Part shown: positions 20,561 through 32,829 of the stretch, piece by piece
How positions within the stretch are numbered: the stretch's first letter is position 1
Layout: the number at the start of each line of letters is the position of its first letter
Source: Mesotaenium endlicherianum
Lineage: Eukaryota > Streptophyta > Zygnematophyceae > Zygnematales > Mesotaeniaceae
Length of the DNA: 64,000 bases
Assembly: GCA_009602735.1 (NCBI GenBank)
Contig: WELA01009878.1
Location: forward strand, 88,902 to 152,901
Direction: 5' to 3'
Notes under the pieces: model-generated
What the model saw: only the letters and a program-made list of their open reading frames with translations
Database searches by the model: none
What the model was told of the DNA's origin: nothing
Program-made: the position numbers and the translations under genes

Positions 20561-22682
20561 GTCGTTTTGGGGTGTCTACTGGCGTGAAGACAAGAACTCA
20601 CAAGGAGGTTATCCCCAGGAGCCTGCCGAGAAGCAAAGGACAAGACGTTGACAAGCCTATCATCGTGGAAGGAGTGGTCGACGACAACAAGGCGAAGTGG
20701 ATGGTCGACAGTGGCGCAAGTGCAAATTTTGTGCACAAGAAGCTGGTGAAAGAGTGGCGACTCCCTGTGCAAAAGCATTATGAGCCTAAGGAGGCAATTT
20801 TGGCAAATGGGCAGAGACTCAAGTGTGGTGCACCTACGGAAGCTATTCACGTGGAAGTAGCGGGGCACCGGAGTACTGAAGTTATGGAGCAGGCAGAGCT
20901 AGGTCACCATGATGTGATATTGGGCCGACCATGGCTGAGAAAAGCCAACCCTCAAGTGCACTGGAGCACAGGACAAGTGAAAGTCCAAGGGCGTGATGGT
21001 CGAATGGAGACAGCGAAACAGGTGGAGGTAGATACGACCACAAGTAACTGTCTTCTGTCGAGCCTGCAAGTTAAGAAGCTATGCAGGGCGAATTAGGTGA
21101 AGGAGATGTACCTTGTTTCGGTGGCCCAGGCCAGGTCATCAGATGCAGCAAGCGTGAATCCTAACAGCCTGGGCGAATGTACATCGCCAGAGGAGCAAGT
21201 AGTGGTGTCTGATCCCCTTGCTCAGAAGGAGCAGAGCCCAACTGCTCAAGCGAAGAAGCCTGCTGAGATGCCTGCCCAAATGAAGGCGCTGTTGGAGGAG
21301 TTCAAGAACGTATTTCCTGAGGAGCTACCTACAGGATTACCTCCACAGAAAGCTATGGAGCATAAGATCAAGTTGGAACCAGGGAGCAAGCCACCAGTGA
21401 GACCCGCCTATCGTCAATCGTTTACGAACTTGGACGAGTTGAAGAAGCAGCTGACAGAGTTGTTGAAGAAGATATTTATCCGACCCAGCGAGTCTCCATT
21501 TGCAGCGCCAGTCTTATTTGTGAAGAAGAAGGATGGGACTATGTGGATGTGTGTCGACTACCGGGCTCTCAACAGGGTCACCATCAAGAACAGGTACCCA
21601 CTTCCACGAGTGGACGAGTTAATCGACAGGCTTGTTGGAGCAGAGTATTTCTCAAAGGTCGATTTGAGGAGTGGCTATCACCAGGTACGGATTGCGGAAG
21701 GAGACGTTCGAAAGACTGCTTTCAGGACTCCCTATGGTTTATTTGAGTTCACAGTCATGCCTTTTGGATTGACTAGTGCACTTGCTACATTCATGGAACT
21801 TATGAACAGTATCTTCAGACCCTACTTGGACCAGTTTGTGGTGGTATTTCTGGACGACATCCTGATCTATTTGAAGCCCTTGGAAGAGCATGTGGAGCAT
21901 CTGAGGAAGGTGTTGGAGGTCTTGAGAGATCAAAAGTTAAATGGGAAGATGAGCAAGTGCGAATTCTGTCTCAAGGAGGTGGAGTTTCTTGGACACATAG
22001 TGGGAGCTGAAGGAGTCAAGGTGGAGCAGAAGAAGGTGCAAGCAGTCAGAGATTGGCCGGTACCTGCTGATATTCATCATCTCAGGAGTTTCCTCGGCAT
22101 GGCGAATTATTATCGACATTTCATTGAAGGATTTGCCAAGGTGTGTGTACCGCTGACAGACATGTTGAAGAAGCAGGAGAAGTGGCTATGGGGTGACAAG
22201 GAGCAGCAAGCATTTGAGAAGATTAAGGAGCTGTTGACACAGGCTCCTGTGTTGGCAATTGCAAGTCCAGAGCTTCTTTTCACCATCATTACGGACGCAT
22301 CAAGTTTCGCAGTGGGAGCCATTCTTCTACAGGACCAGGGCAAAGGATTGCAGCCTGTGGCATATGAGAGCAGGAAGTTGAGCCCTGCTGAGCAAAACTA
22401 TGCAGCACACGAGCGGGAGATGTTGGCTATTATCCAGGCTTTGAGGATTTGGCGATGTTATGTGGACGGTCGGAAGGTGTTCATCAAGACCGACCATAAG
22501 AGCTTGGAGATGTTTATGACGCAACCAACGTTGACACCAAGACAGGCAAGGTGGATGGAGTTTCTGTAACACTTCGACCACAAGATTGAGTCTTTACCTG
22601 GGAAGATCAACCCTGCAGACGCTTTATCCAGGAGGTGTGACCTTGCAGCTGTCTTGGTCATCAAGGAGAGTATGGACTTCAA
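20476..22682 (+). pseudogene. C1 pol, first part (protease, RT, RNase H)
   Basis: Protease with MVDSGASANFVHKK near 20700-20745; RT with [30 protein letters not shown] and [10 protein letters not shown] (about 21835-21875); RNase H with [15 protein letters not shown] (about 22287-22330). Two in-frame stops are present: TAG at 21094-21096 and TAA at 22567-22569, the latter most simply a CAA/CAG Gln codon changed to TAA. D inserts at 22683 just after the RNase H to integrase linker. Confidence 0.85.
22678..22682. repeat. Target-site duplication of the D array, left (TTCAA)
   Basis: Matches 31333-31337 exactly. It is a single duplication for the whole 8.65-kb three-LTR array. Confidence 0.9.
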
Positions 22683-23399
22683 TGAAAGGGGGAAGGGTGC
22701 GGGGAGTGCGCCCATGCACACTCACGCACCCTCACCCGCGAGTGGAAGCGTGCACGAGGACCTTTCCTAGTTGCATACACAAGGTGGAGTGGCCTGGTGG
22801 TATGCCACCCTTGTAAGAGGTAGAGGGCTACATGAGAGAGGAGTTGAAAAGAACTCACTTTATTAAGAAAAGTCATGTACAAGATACGAAGGTTAGACTA
22901 GAATAGAATAAGCCCCCTCTACTTCCTTGTGCTTCCCATTTATCCTTTAACTCTAAGTGTCCTCTCTAGCAAAGTACCTCCAGAACCTTCTCCTATGGCT
23001 CCTTCCATGTAGGTGACCTTGCCTAGTTGGACAAGCTAGCACACTCACACGCACACAATGACACTCTAGAATATTCTACTACACAAACCACTAACTCCTC
23101 ACGGAGTTTCTAGAAATTCCACGATCACTTTGGCACTCTACGTGATTGTACGTACTTTCTGAAACCCTCATGTTTCAATGTCCTACTTTCTGGACTCCAA
23201 CCGAAATTTTCGTCACTGGACCTGTCCTTGTCACTAAATAGAATCTGTGACATTAAAAACTCATTAAAAACTTCCAAAATTCATAACTATCTCAATACTT
23301 GTCCAAATGACGTGAAATAAAGGCCAAAGTTCTTCTGAAATCACACTCTATGCACATAAAATACTAGAAAGAAACAAACTACACTTTCATAACCTTACA
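22683..23399 (-). repeat. D LTR1 (3' LTR of the array)
   Basis: 717 bp; on the minus strand it begins TGTAAGG and ends CCCTTTCA. The polypurine tract (GAGGGAGGGGATGA on the minus strand) lies at 23400-23413. Confidence 0.92.
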
Positions 23400-25198
23400 T
23401 CATCCCCTCCCTCAAGATGCGACGTCCTCGGCGCATACTAAGCATAAGTGACGTCATATGAGGAATCGAGCTCACTTATACGCTAGAAAAACACATATTC
23501 ACATATATTATACAAGTTGCAGGTCTTGAACAGGCTACAGGATGATACTTAATACTCCAAACTTGCTCCACTTAGTAAAAGCTCCATCGCATACATTGGC
23601 TCCACACATGGCGTCTCCTAACACAAATGCATCTTCTCTTCAACTCCTTCGTCTTGGAGTAGGCCAATATCTTCATAAGGGCTGTGACATACTCCCTCCA
23701 TCATCTCCACATACTCCAAAGCTGGATCCAAGGCATAATAGTCCGCCAAATCGCCAAAATACTCATTCTTCGCCCTCTTGGACAAGTGGCAGCTCCTCGT
23801 CGCGCCATGTGGCTTACTCGTGGTACTTTTATAATTTTGACCAGATTACATCATGAACCTAAGTCCACTATGTTCCTGAACCTTCTGGTACCCTTAGCTA
23901 CCTCTAGCTCTAAGCCATACTCCTTGTAGAGGTATTGCACTCTCTCACTCGTGTGCGTGACTCGTGGTGACCTCTCAAGACGCCAAGTGGCACCCCCCTG
24001 GCTTTTTTTGACATTTTTAGCCTGAAAGTTGTGTTATCTACATAATATCTCCCCTTTGAACTCATTGGTATGCTTTGTTTCTCCTGATTCCAAGCCTAAG
24101 ACCATGATACCAGATTGCGCCTTGCCTCACACATGTGGCTCGCACGACTGTCCAGCAGATCGCCATGTGGCACTGTCAGGACTTAAATTAATATTTTTAT
24201 AAAAAAAATTACTTTTTCTGAATCTCAACCCATAGGACTACCTCTCCACAAAATTTCAGAGTCTGAATCAAAGTCTAACACTCAAATGAGATCGTCACTT
24301 TGTGCCTCATGCTCGTAGGACGCACACGCGCGCAACATGGATAAAGCTCCCGCGCCTACAAATGGCACATGCTTAAACCCCTGATTCTGAAACTTGACTA
24401 TGACTCAAGGAAGGCCTCATACTAGGCCTCTCACATCATGTAGGACTTCTAGTGAAAATATTACCCACTCTCTCCTAAGTAGGCAAAAAGTAGCCAAAAT
24501 CTGCCAACTTTAAACCTCGCGCTCGCCTACCCGTAAAACCCTCAAACATAGACAGATTTGAGTATCTTCCAAGCTCTTGCTCTCAAACTTCTTTCCACTT
24601 CACATCTCTTAGTTACAACTGAACTCATGGGACTGGTTTGACCTTGCTTACAAGCACTATAAACAACTATAACACTCCCCCCCCTCATCATGAAGGTAAG
24701 GCGCTTACCACTCGAGTGTCCAAGTCCAGATTTTACGCCTCTCTCGTGCTTGCTTGTATAGGCGCTGATTCTCCTAGCTTCATGTCCAGGTCTTTGTCAT
24801 ATATCTCCATCTTAGGCAGGACATATCAGCCCCATAACACTTGGTCTCCTCCTCATAGGTCCATATCCATAAAGTCGTAGTCTCCATCAAGCGACGATAG
24901 TAATCTTCACAAGGCATGAGCGCGTAGTCTCGCTCGTGGTGCACCAAACTCCATCATAGTCTTCTCCTTGGCTAGATGCTCACTCCCACATACCTCTGGC
25001 TCTTCTTGAAGGTCAGCCTTCACACAAGGCTCCAAGAAACACATCTGGAACGCCTCCAAGAGCTCCATAACTTGGGCATACGCACATACTCTTAGTGCTT
25101 GCACCTCATCTTGTGCACGCACACACGTCGTCTTGCAAGCGGGCTTCTCTTGAGCTCACTTTCTAGGAGCTCCTCCACTTGAGCAGTTGGGGTCTGCT

Positions 25199-25430
25199 CT
25201 ATATATGAGCAAGGGGATCATACACCTCTACTTGCTCCACCGGCGATGTACATTCGCCAAGGTTGTTAGGAGGCACGCTTGCTCCGTGTGATGACCGGGC
25301 CAAGGTCACCAAAACAAGCGCTTCTCCTTCACCTTCACCTTCCCGCGTCGCTTCTTTGCTAGCGGGCTGAAGATAGCTACTTGTGGTCATATCTACCTCC
25401 ACCTATTTCACTATCCTCACTTGACCATAC
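25199..25430 (-). pseudogene. Relic of C-like protease-RT linker in D internal a
   Basis: The minus-strand peptide shares VEVDxTTS and LGECTSPxEQVxVxDPLA with the C1 polyprotein (about nt 21025-21225), in the same order and spacing. The match continues weakly upstream as nucleotides. It shows that D descends from a coding gypsy element related to C. Confidence 0.7.
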
Positions 25431-26640
25431 TCCTCCTCGGTCTTCACTTGACCCGTGCACTAAAGCACTAGAGGATAGGCTACTCTCTTTGTGCAACTCC
25501 TTCCACATGCTTAGCTTCTTGAGTGCACTCTAGCCTTGGTCACCCCAATGACACTTCTTACTACTAAACCCAGCTTGCCTTGGTGCTCTACTTTCACATG
25601 AAGAGCTTCCATAGATGCACCAAAATCTGCCCCTTAACTATGCCATCACACAACTAATGGCACACACGCTTCAAGTGGGAGACATCTCTTGCACTAGCCC
25701 TCTTGCACCAACTTCATACCTTGCTTCTTCTTCCACACCATAGGCTTGTCTTCATCATAGTTCTCAACTCCATATACTCCGTAGTACTCTCCTCCATAAG
25801 AAAAGAGAAATCTGAACTTGAAAGGCTCCATCTCCATCTCTCCTCTTTGAAGAAAAATCTCGAATACTTCTTCTTCTTGCTCCAAGCCTTCTCCACGGTG
25901 CTTCTCTTCACTTGAGGCTTCTTCAATCTCCATACAAGGTACCAAGCTCCATCATGGCTGGCCTCAAATAACCAGTGGCTACATAGGAGTGATGCAAGGC
26001 AACCCAAATCTGGCCACATACTTGGCCAACTTGGTGCAACACCCCGGTGCACCCTCTCTTGAGCTTCTCATGAGCTCCTCTTGAGCTTGCGAGTGCTATG
26101 CTCGCCAAAGCTCCTAGACTTGCAAGTACACATGCTTGCTAAGTCCCTGGTTGCCTACCCTTAAAATCTGCTCCACCTTCATTGAAGATCTGAAATAAAG
26201 ATGGGCACACACTCCTTTCTAGCCACTATCACCTCTATGCTAAGCCCCCTCATCAAAGAAAGAGCTTAACACTAAAGAGCTTGCATCTTCAAGGAAAAAT
26301 CCAGCCGTGTGAACTCCAGATTTTCTTCATGCTCATATGTCTCCATACTCAAGCAAAGGCTGCTCTATATTACTTGTATTACTACCATGCTTGGACAACC
26401 TTCTTATACTACAAAGAAGACGTACAAAAATTTGGTTGCATCCAAGTTAACACTTCTTGGAGCACCTCCCACTTCCCATCTCCTCCCTCCTTCAAGAGAG
26501 TGAGATGCTAGCTTGCATCAACGTCTTCATGGCTGCCCTTAGCAACTTATAAATCATCCTTGCTTATCCTCTCTACCCTCTCTACACTCTTACAAGCATC
26601 ACCAACCAAAGCTCCCTCCTCCAAATGAAGCAACTAGGTA

Positions 26641-26652
26641 GCTCCGATACCA
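26641..26652 (-). other. D primer-binding site, unit a
   Basis: Minus strand TGGTATCGGAGC, two bases from LTR2. Confidence 0.8.
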
Positions 26653-26654
26653 TG

Positions 26655-27366
26655 TGAAAGGGGGAAGGGTGCGGGGAGTGCGCCCATACACACTCACGCA
26701 CCCTCACCCGCGAGTGGAAGCGTGCACGAGGACCTTTCCTAGTTGCATACACAAGGTGGAGTGGCCTGGTGGTATGCCACCCTTGCAAGAGTTAGAGGGC
26801 TACATGAGAGAGGAGTGGAAAAGAACTCACTTTATTAAGAAAAGTCGTGTACAAGATAAGAAGGTTAGACTAGACTAAGCCCCCTCTACTTCCTTATGCT
26901 TCCCATTTATCCTTTAACTCTAAGTGTCCTCTCTAGCAAGGTACCTCCAGAACCTTCTCCTATGGCTCCTTCCATGTACTTGACCTTGCCTAGTTGGACA
27001 AGCTAGCACACTCACACGCACACAATCACACTCTAGAATATTCTACTACACAATCCACTAACTCCTCACGGAGTTTCTAGAAATTCCACGATCACTTTGG
27101 CACTCTACGTAATTGTACGTACTTTCTGGAACCCTCATGTTTCAATGTCCTACTTTCTGGACTCCAACCGAAATTTTCGTCACTGGACCTGTCCTTGTCA
27201 CTAAATAGAATCTGTGACATTAAAAACTCACTAAAAACTTCCAAAATTCATAACTATCTCAATACTTGTCCAAATGACTTGAAATAAAGGCCAAAGTTCT
27301 TCTAAAATCACACTCTATGCATATAAAATACTAGAAAGAAACAAACTACACTTTCATAACCTTACA
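26655..27366 (-). repeat. D LTR2 (middle LTR)
   Basis: 712 bp. It differs from LTR1/LTR3 by about 17 substitutions and a 5-bp deletion (near 26876), much more than those two differ from each other. It is flanked by a PBS on its left and a polypurine tract on its right, so it is shared by both units. Confidence 0.9.
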
Positions 27367-29165
27367 TCATCCCCCTCCTCAAGATGCGACGTCCTCGGCG
27401 CATACTAAGCATAAGTGACGTAATATGAGGAATCGAGCTCACATATACGCTAGAAAAACACATATTCACATATATTATACAAGTTGCAGGTCTTGAACAG
27501 GCTCCAGGTTGATACTCATTACTCCAAACTTGCTCCACTTAGTGAAAGCTCCATCGCATACATTGTCTCCACACATGGCGTCTCCTTACACAAGTGCATC
27601 TTCTCTTCAACTCCTTCGTCTTGGAATAGGCCAATATCTTCATAAGGGCTGTAACATACTCCCTCCATCAACTCCACATACTCCAAAGCTGGATCCAAGG
27701 CATAATAGTCCGCCAAATCGCCAAAATACTCATTTTTCGCCCTCTTGGACAAGTGGCAGCTCCTCGTCGCGCCATGTGGCTTACTCGTGGTGCTCTTATA
27801 ATTTTGACCAGATTACATCATGAACCTAAGTCCACTATGTTCCTGAACCTTCTGGTACCCTTAGCTACCTCTAGCTCTAAGCCATACTCCTTGTAGAGGT
27901 ATTGCACTCTCTCACTCGTGTGCGTGACTCGTGGTGACCTCTCAAGACGCCAAGTGGCACCCCCCTGACTTTTTTTGACATTTTTAGCCTGAAAGTTGTG
28001 TAATCTACATAATATCTCCCCTTTGAACTCACTGGTATGCTTTGTTTCTCCTGATTCCAAGCCTAAGACCATGATACCAGATTGCGCCTTGCCTCACACA
28101 TGTGGCTCGCACGGCAGTCCAGCAGACCGCCATGTGGCACTGTCAGGACTTAAATTAATATTTTTATAAAAAAAATTACTTTTTCTGAATCTCAACCCAT
28201 AGGACTACCTCTCCACAAAATTTCAGAGTCTGAATCAAAGTCTAACACTCAAATGAGATCGTCACTTTGTGCCTCATGCTCGTAGGACGCACACGCGCGC
28301 AACATGGATAAAGCTCCCGCGCCTACAAATGGCACATGCTTAAACCCCTGATTCTGAAACTTGACTATGACTCAAGGAAGGCCTCATACTAGGCCTCTCA
28401 CATCATGTAGGACTTCTAGTGAAAATATTACCCACTCTCTCCTAAGTAGGCAAAAAGTAGCCAAAATCTGCCAACTTTAAACCTCGCGCTCGCCTACCCG
28501 TAAAACCCTCAAACATAGACAGATTTGAGTATCTTCCAAGCTCTTGCTCTCAAACTTCTTTCCACTTCACATCTCTTAGTTACAACTGAACTCATGGGAC
28601 TGGTTTGACCTTGCTTACAAGCACTATAAACAACTATAACACTCCCCCCCCTCATCATGAAGGTAAGGCGCTTACCACTCGAGTGTCCAAGTCCAGATTT
28701 TACGCCTCTCTCGTGCTTGCTTGTATAGGCGCTGATTCTCCTAGCTTCATGTCCAGGTCTTTGTCATATATCTCCATCTTAGGCAGGACATATCAGCCCC
28801 ATAACACTTGGTCTCCTCCTCATAGGTCCATATCCATAAAGTCGTAGTCTCCATCAAGCGACGATAGTAATCTTCACAAGGCATGAGCGCGTAGTCTCGC
28901 TCGTGGTGCACCAAACTCCATCATAGTCTTCTCCTTGGCTAGATGCTCACTCCCACATACCTCTGGCTCTTCTTGAAGGTCAGCCTTCACACAAGGCTCC
29001 AAGAAACACATCTGGAACGCCTCCAAGAGCTCCATAACTTGGGCATACGCACATACTCTTAGTGCTTGCACCTCATCTTGTGCACGCACACACGTCGTCT
29101 TGCAAGCGGGCTTCTCTTGAGCTCACTTTCTAGGAGCTCCTCCACTTGAGCAGTTGGGGTCTGCT

Positions 29166-29397
29166 CTATATATGAGCAAGGGGATCATACACCTCTACTT
29201 GCTCCACCGGCGATGTACATTCGCCAAGGTTGTTAGGAGGCACGCTTGCTCCGTGTGATGACCGGGCCAAGGTCACCAAAACAAGCGCTTCTCCTTCACC
29301 TTCACCTTCCCGCGTCGCTTCTTTGCTAGCGGGCTGAAGATAGCTACTTGTGGTCATATCTACCTCCACCTATTTCACTATCCTCACTTGACCATAC
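29166..29397 (-). pseudogene. Relic of C-like protease-RT linker in D internal b
   Basis: Same sequence as 25199-25430, with an in-frame TAG just upstream of the VEVD motif in both copies. Confidence 0.7.
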
Positions 29398-30601
29398 TCC
29401 TCCTCGGTCTTCACTTGACCCGTGCACTAAAGCACTAGAGGATAGGCTACTCTCTTTGTGCAACTCCTTCCACATGCTTAGCTTCTTGAGTGCACTCTAG
29501 CCTTGGTCACCCCAATGACACTTCTTACTACTAAACCCAGCTTGCCTTGGTGCTCTACTTTCACATGAAGAGCTTCCATAGATGCACCAAAATCTGCCCC
29601 TTAACTATGCCATCACACAACTAATGGCACACACGCTTCAAGTGGGAGACATCTCTTGCACTAGCCCTCTTGCACCAACTTCATACCTTGCTTCTTCTTC
29701 CACACCATAGGCTTGTCTTCATCATAGTTCTCAACTCCATATACTCCGTAGTACTCTCCTCCATAAGAAAAGAGAAATCTGAACTTGAAAGGCTCCATCT
29801 CCATCTCTCCTCTTTGAAGGAAAATCTGGAATACTTCTTCTTGCTCCAAGCCTTCTCCACGATGCTTCTCTTCACTTGAGGCTTCTTCAATCTCCATACA
29901 AGGTACCAAGCTCCATCATGGCTGGCCTCAAATAACCAGTGGCTACATAGGAGTGATGCAAGGCAACCCAAATCTGGCCACATACTTGGCCAACTTGGTG
30001 CAACACCCCGGTGCACCCTCTCTTGAGCTTCTCATGAGCTCCTCTTGAGCTTGCGAGTGCTATGCTCGCCAAAGCTCCTAAACTTGCAAGTACACATGCT
30101 TGCTAAGTCCCTGGTTGCCTACCCTTAAAATCTGCTCCACCTTCATTGAAGATCTGAAATAAAGATGGGCACACACTCCTTTCTAGCCACTATCACCTCC
30201 ATGCTAAGCACCCTCATCAAAGAAAGAGCTTAACACTAAAGCTTGCATCTTCAAGGAAAAATCCAGCCGTGTGAACTCCAGATTTTCTTCATGCTCATAT
30301 GTCTCCATACTCAAGCAAAGGCTGCTCTATATTACTTGTATTACTACCATGCTTGGACAACCTTCTTATACTACAAAGAAGACGTACAAAAATTTGGTTG
30401 CATCCAAGTTAACACTTCTTGGAGCACCTCCCACTTCCCATCTCCTCCCTCCTTCAAGAGAGTGAGATGCTAGCTTGCATCAACGTCTTCATGGCTGCCC
30501 TTAGCAACTTATAAATAATCCTTGCTTCTCCTCTCTACCCTCTCTACACTCCTACAAGCATCACCAACCAAAGCTCCTCCTCCAAATGAAGCAACTAGGT
30601 A

Positions 30602-30613
30602 GCTCCGATACCA
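30602..30613 (-). other. D primer-binding site, unit b
   Basis: Minus strand TGGTATCGGAGC, two bases from LTR3. This is the PBS expected to prime synthesis for the whole array. Confidence 0.8.
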
Positions 30614-30615
30614 TG

Positions 30616-31332
30616 TGAAAGGGGGAAGGGTGCGGGGAGTGCGCCCATGCACACTCACGCACCCTCACCCGCGAGTGGAAGCGTGCACGAGGACCTTTCC
30701 TAGTTGCATACACAAGGTGGAGTGGCCTGGTGGTATGCCACCCTTGTAAGAGGTAGAGGGCTACATGAGAGAGGAGTTGAAAAGAACTCACTTTATTAAG
30801 AAAAGTCATGTACAAGATACGAAGGTTAGACTAGAATAGAATAAGCCCCCTCTACTTCCTTGTGCTTCCCATTTATCCTTTAACTCTAAGTGTCCTCTCT
30901 AGCAAAGTACCTCCAGAACCTTCTCCTATGGCTCCTTCCATGTAGGTGACCTTGCCTAGTTGGACAAGCTAGCACACTCACACGCACACAATGACACTCT
31001 AGAATATTCTACTACACAAACCACTAACTCCTCACGGAGTTTCTAGAAATTCCACGATCACTTTGGCACTCTACGTGATTGTACGTACTTTCTGAAACCC
31101 TCATGTTTCAATGTCCTACTTTCTGGACTCCAACCGAAATTTTCGTCACTGGACCTGTCCTTGTCACTAAATAGAATCTGTGACATTAAAAACTCATTAA
31201 AAACCTCCAAAATTCATAACTATCTCAATACTTGTCCAAATGACGTGAAATAAAGGCCAAAGTTCTTCTAAAATCACACTCTATGCACATAAAATACTAG
31301 AAAGAAACAAACTACACTTTCATAACCTTACA
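30616..31332 (-). repeat. D LTR3 (5' LTR of the array)
   Basis: 717 bp, about two differences from LTR1; followed by TTCAA. Confidence 0.92.
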
Positions 31333-31337
31333 TTCAA
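31333..31337. repeat. Target-site duplication of the D array, right (TTCAA)
   Basis: Exact match to 22678-22682; C1 coding sequence resumes here. Confidence 0.9.
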
Positions 31338-32829
31338 GGAGAAGCTTTAAAGAGGTTATGAGGAGGACCCAAAGTTTGCTGATGGTGGAGCAGCTGAGTC
31401 TAACTCGAGTATGCAGAAGAAGGACGGCATATGGTATTATGGTGATTCCAAGAGAGTGGTGGTACCCGACATCAAGGAGCTCCGAGACTTACTACTTGCG
31501 GAGCATCATGATTGCTTTTATGCTGGACACTTTGGAAGCGAGAAGACGGCAAGCGTGCTGAAGCGGGAGTACTATTGGAGAAATATGGACAAGGACATCG
31601 AGGAGGGGATCAGGAGTTGCGATGCGTGCCAGAGAAACAAGACACCAAATCAAAGGAAGAAAGGTACATTGCAGCCCCTGCCTATTTAAGAGTATCCTTG
31701 GGAGCAGATTGCTATGGACTTCATCACGTCTTTACCAGTCAGTGGTCAAGGGCACGATGCAGTACGGGTTGTGTCTGACAGACTCAGCAAGATGGCTCAC
31801 TTCATTCCCATGAAAGAGACTTGTACGGCAGCAGATGTGGCACGGCTATTCTTTGATCATATTTTCAGGCTACATGGGTTGCCGAAGATGATTGTTTCAG
31901 ATCGGGATCCAAGGTTTACTAGCAACTTTTGGCGGTCATTGTTTACTTTGATGGGGACCAAGCTGAGTATGCGCACTTCCTATCATCCTCAGACAGACGG
32001 GCAGAGTGAGAGGCTCAACAGAACTCTGCAAGAGGTGCTCAGGAGTTTCACTATGGAGGACCCTTCAGAGTGGGACAAGGAGCTGCCAGGATTGGAGTTT
32101 GCCTACAACAACAGCATGCAGGGATCCACCAAGCAGTCACCATTCGCTATGGTTTATGGGCGAGAAGTATATCATCCAGGGAACATCTTGTTGGAGAAGG
32201 CCAAGAAGACTCAGGTTCCTACTACACAAGCTTTTATGGAGCAGATGGCCAACACTTGGCATATGGCGAAGACGTGTATTCGGAGGGCACAGGAAGAGCA
32301 GGTCAAGCATGCTAACAAGCACAGGAGGAAATTGAAATTTCATTTGGGCGACAAAGTACTCTTGTCCACAGAGAACCTACCTTTCACAGGCAAAAGGAAA
32401 CTGCGGGCACGATTTACAGGTCCCTTTGTAGTGCTCAAGCAGGTGAATCCAGTGGCCTACAAGTTGGAACTTCCTTCAAGCTGGCGTATCCATGATGTGT
32501 TCCATGCCATTTGTCTACGGNCCATTTGTCTGCGGCCATACATTGACCCGAATGAAGGACATCCAGGACGACTACCTACACCGCCACCACCGGTCGAGAT
32601 CGATGATGTATTGGAGTATGAATTGGAGGCGATTGTCGACGATCGACGAGTCAAACGAGATCAACGATATATCCAAGAGTATGTGGTCAAGTGGAAAGGC
32701 TACCATGCGAACAAGAACACTTGGGAGCCAGACGCCAACTTGACTCATTGTAAGAGTAAGTTGAGACGTTACCTGCAGAATGCGTCGACGACGTCGCATC
32801 TTGAGGAGGGGGATGATGTAAGGTCATAG
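31333..32829 (+). pseudogene. C1 pol, second part (integrase and chromodomain)
   Basis: Integrase zinc domain with His-His and CDACQ (about 31500-31630), an in-frame TAA at 31687-31689, then the core with [20 protein letters not shown] and DGQSERLN (D,D,E). A C-terminal chromodomain follows with VVKWKGYHANKNTWE (about 32682-32730). At 32521 a single N sits between two near-identical 14-bp copies, which adds a spurious in-frame 15 bases. Apart from the TAA the integrase reads well. Confidence 0.85.

Larger units (their letters stand above)
23400..26654 (-). other. D internal region a (non-coding)
   Basis: 3.25 kb with only short ORFs, none with a recognised domain apart from a relic of a gypsy protease-RT linker at 25199-25430. 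Primarily CT-rich on the plus strand. It is nearly identical to 27367-30615; most differences between the two lie in the first 750 bases. Confidence 0.8.
27367..30615 (-). other. D internal region b (non-coding)
   Basis: 3.25 kb, nearly identical to internal a. No gag or pol. It contains the second copy of the protease-RT linker relic (29166-29397). Confidence 0.8.
22683..31332 (-). mobile_element. Non-autonomous LTR element family D: dimer with three LTRs
   Basis: Structure: LTR1 (22683-23399) - internal a (23400-26654) - LTR2 (26655-27366) - internal b (27367-30615) - LTR3 (30616-31332), minus orientation. TTCAA flanks the whole array. The internals (3,255 and 3,249 bp) are nearly identical and code for no gag, RT or integrase, resembling large retrotransposon derivatives (LARDs). 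Each unit has its own PBS and polypurine tract. LTR1 and LTR3 differ at about 2 of 717 positions, whereas LTR2 differs from them at about 17 plus a 5-bp deletion. Confidence 0.9.

Noticed and set aside
24638-28847. Repeated 60-110-codon ORFs in the two D internals (both strands) as real genes
   Set aside because: They appear twice only because the internals are duplicated; no domain, start context or codon pattern supports them, except the protease-RT linker relic.
22683-31332. Spaced long repeats as a CRISPR-like or satellite array
   Set aside because: The repeats are 0.7-kb LTRs with TG/CA ends, PBS, polypurine tract and a 5-bp target duplication.
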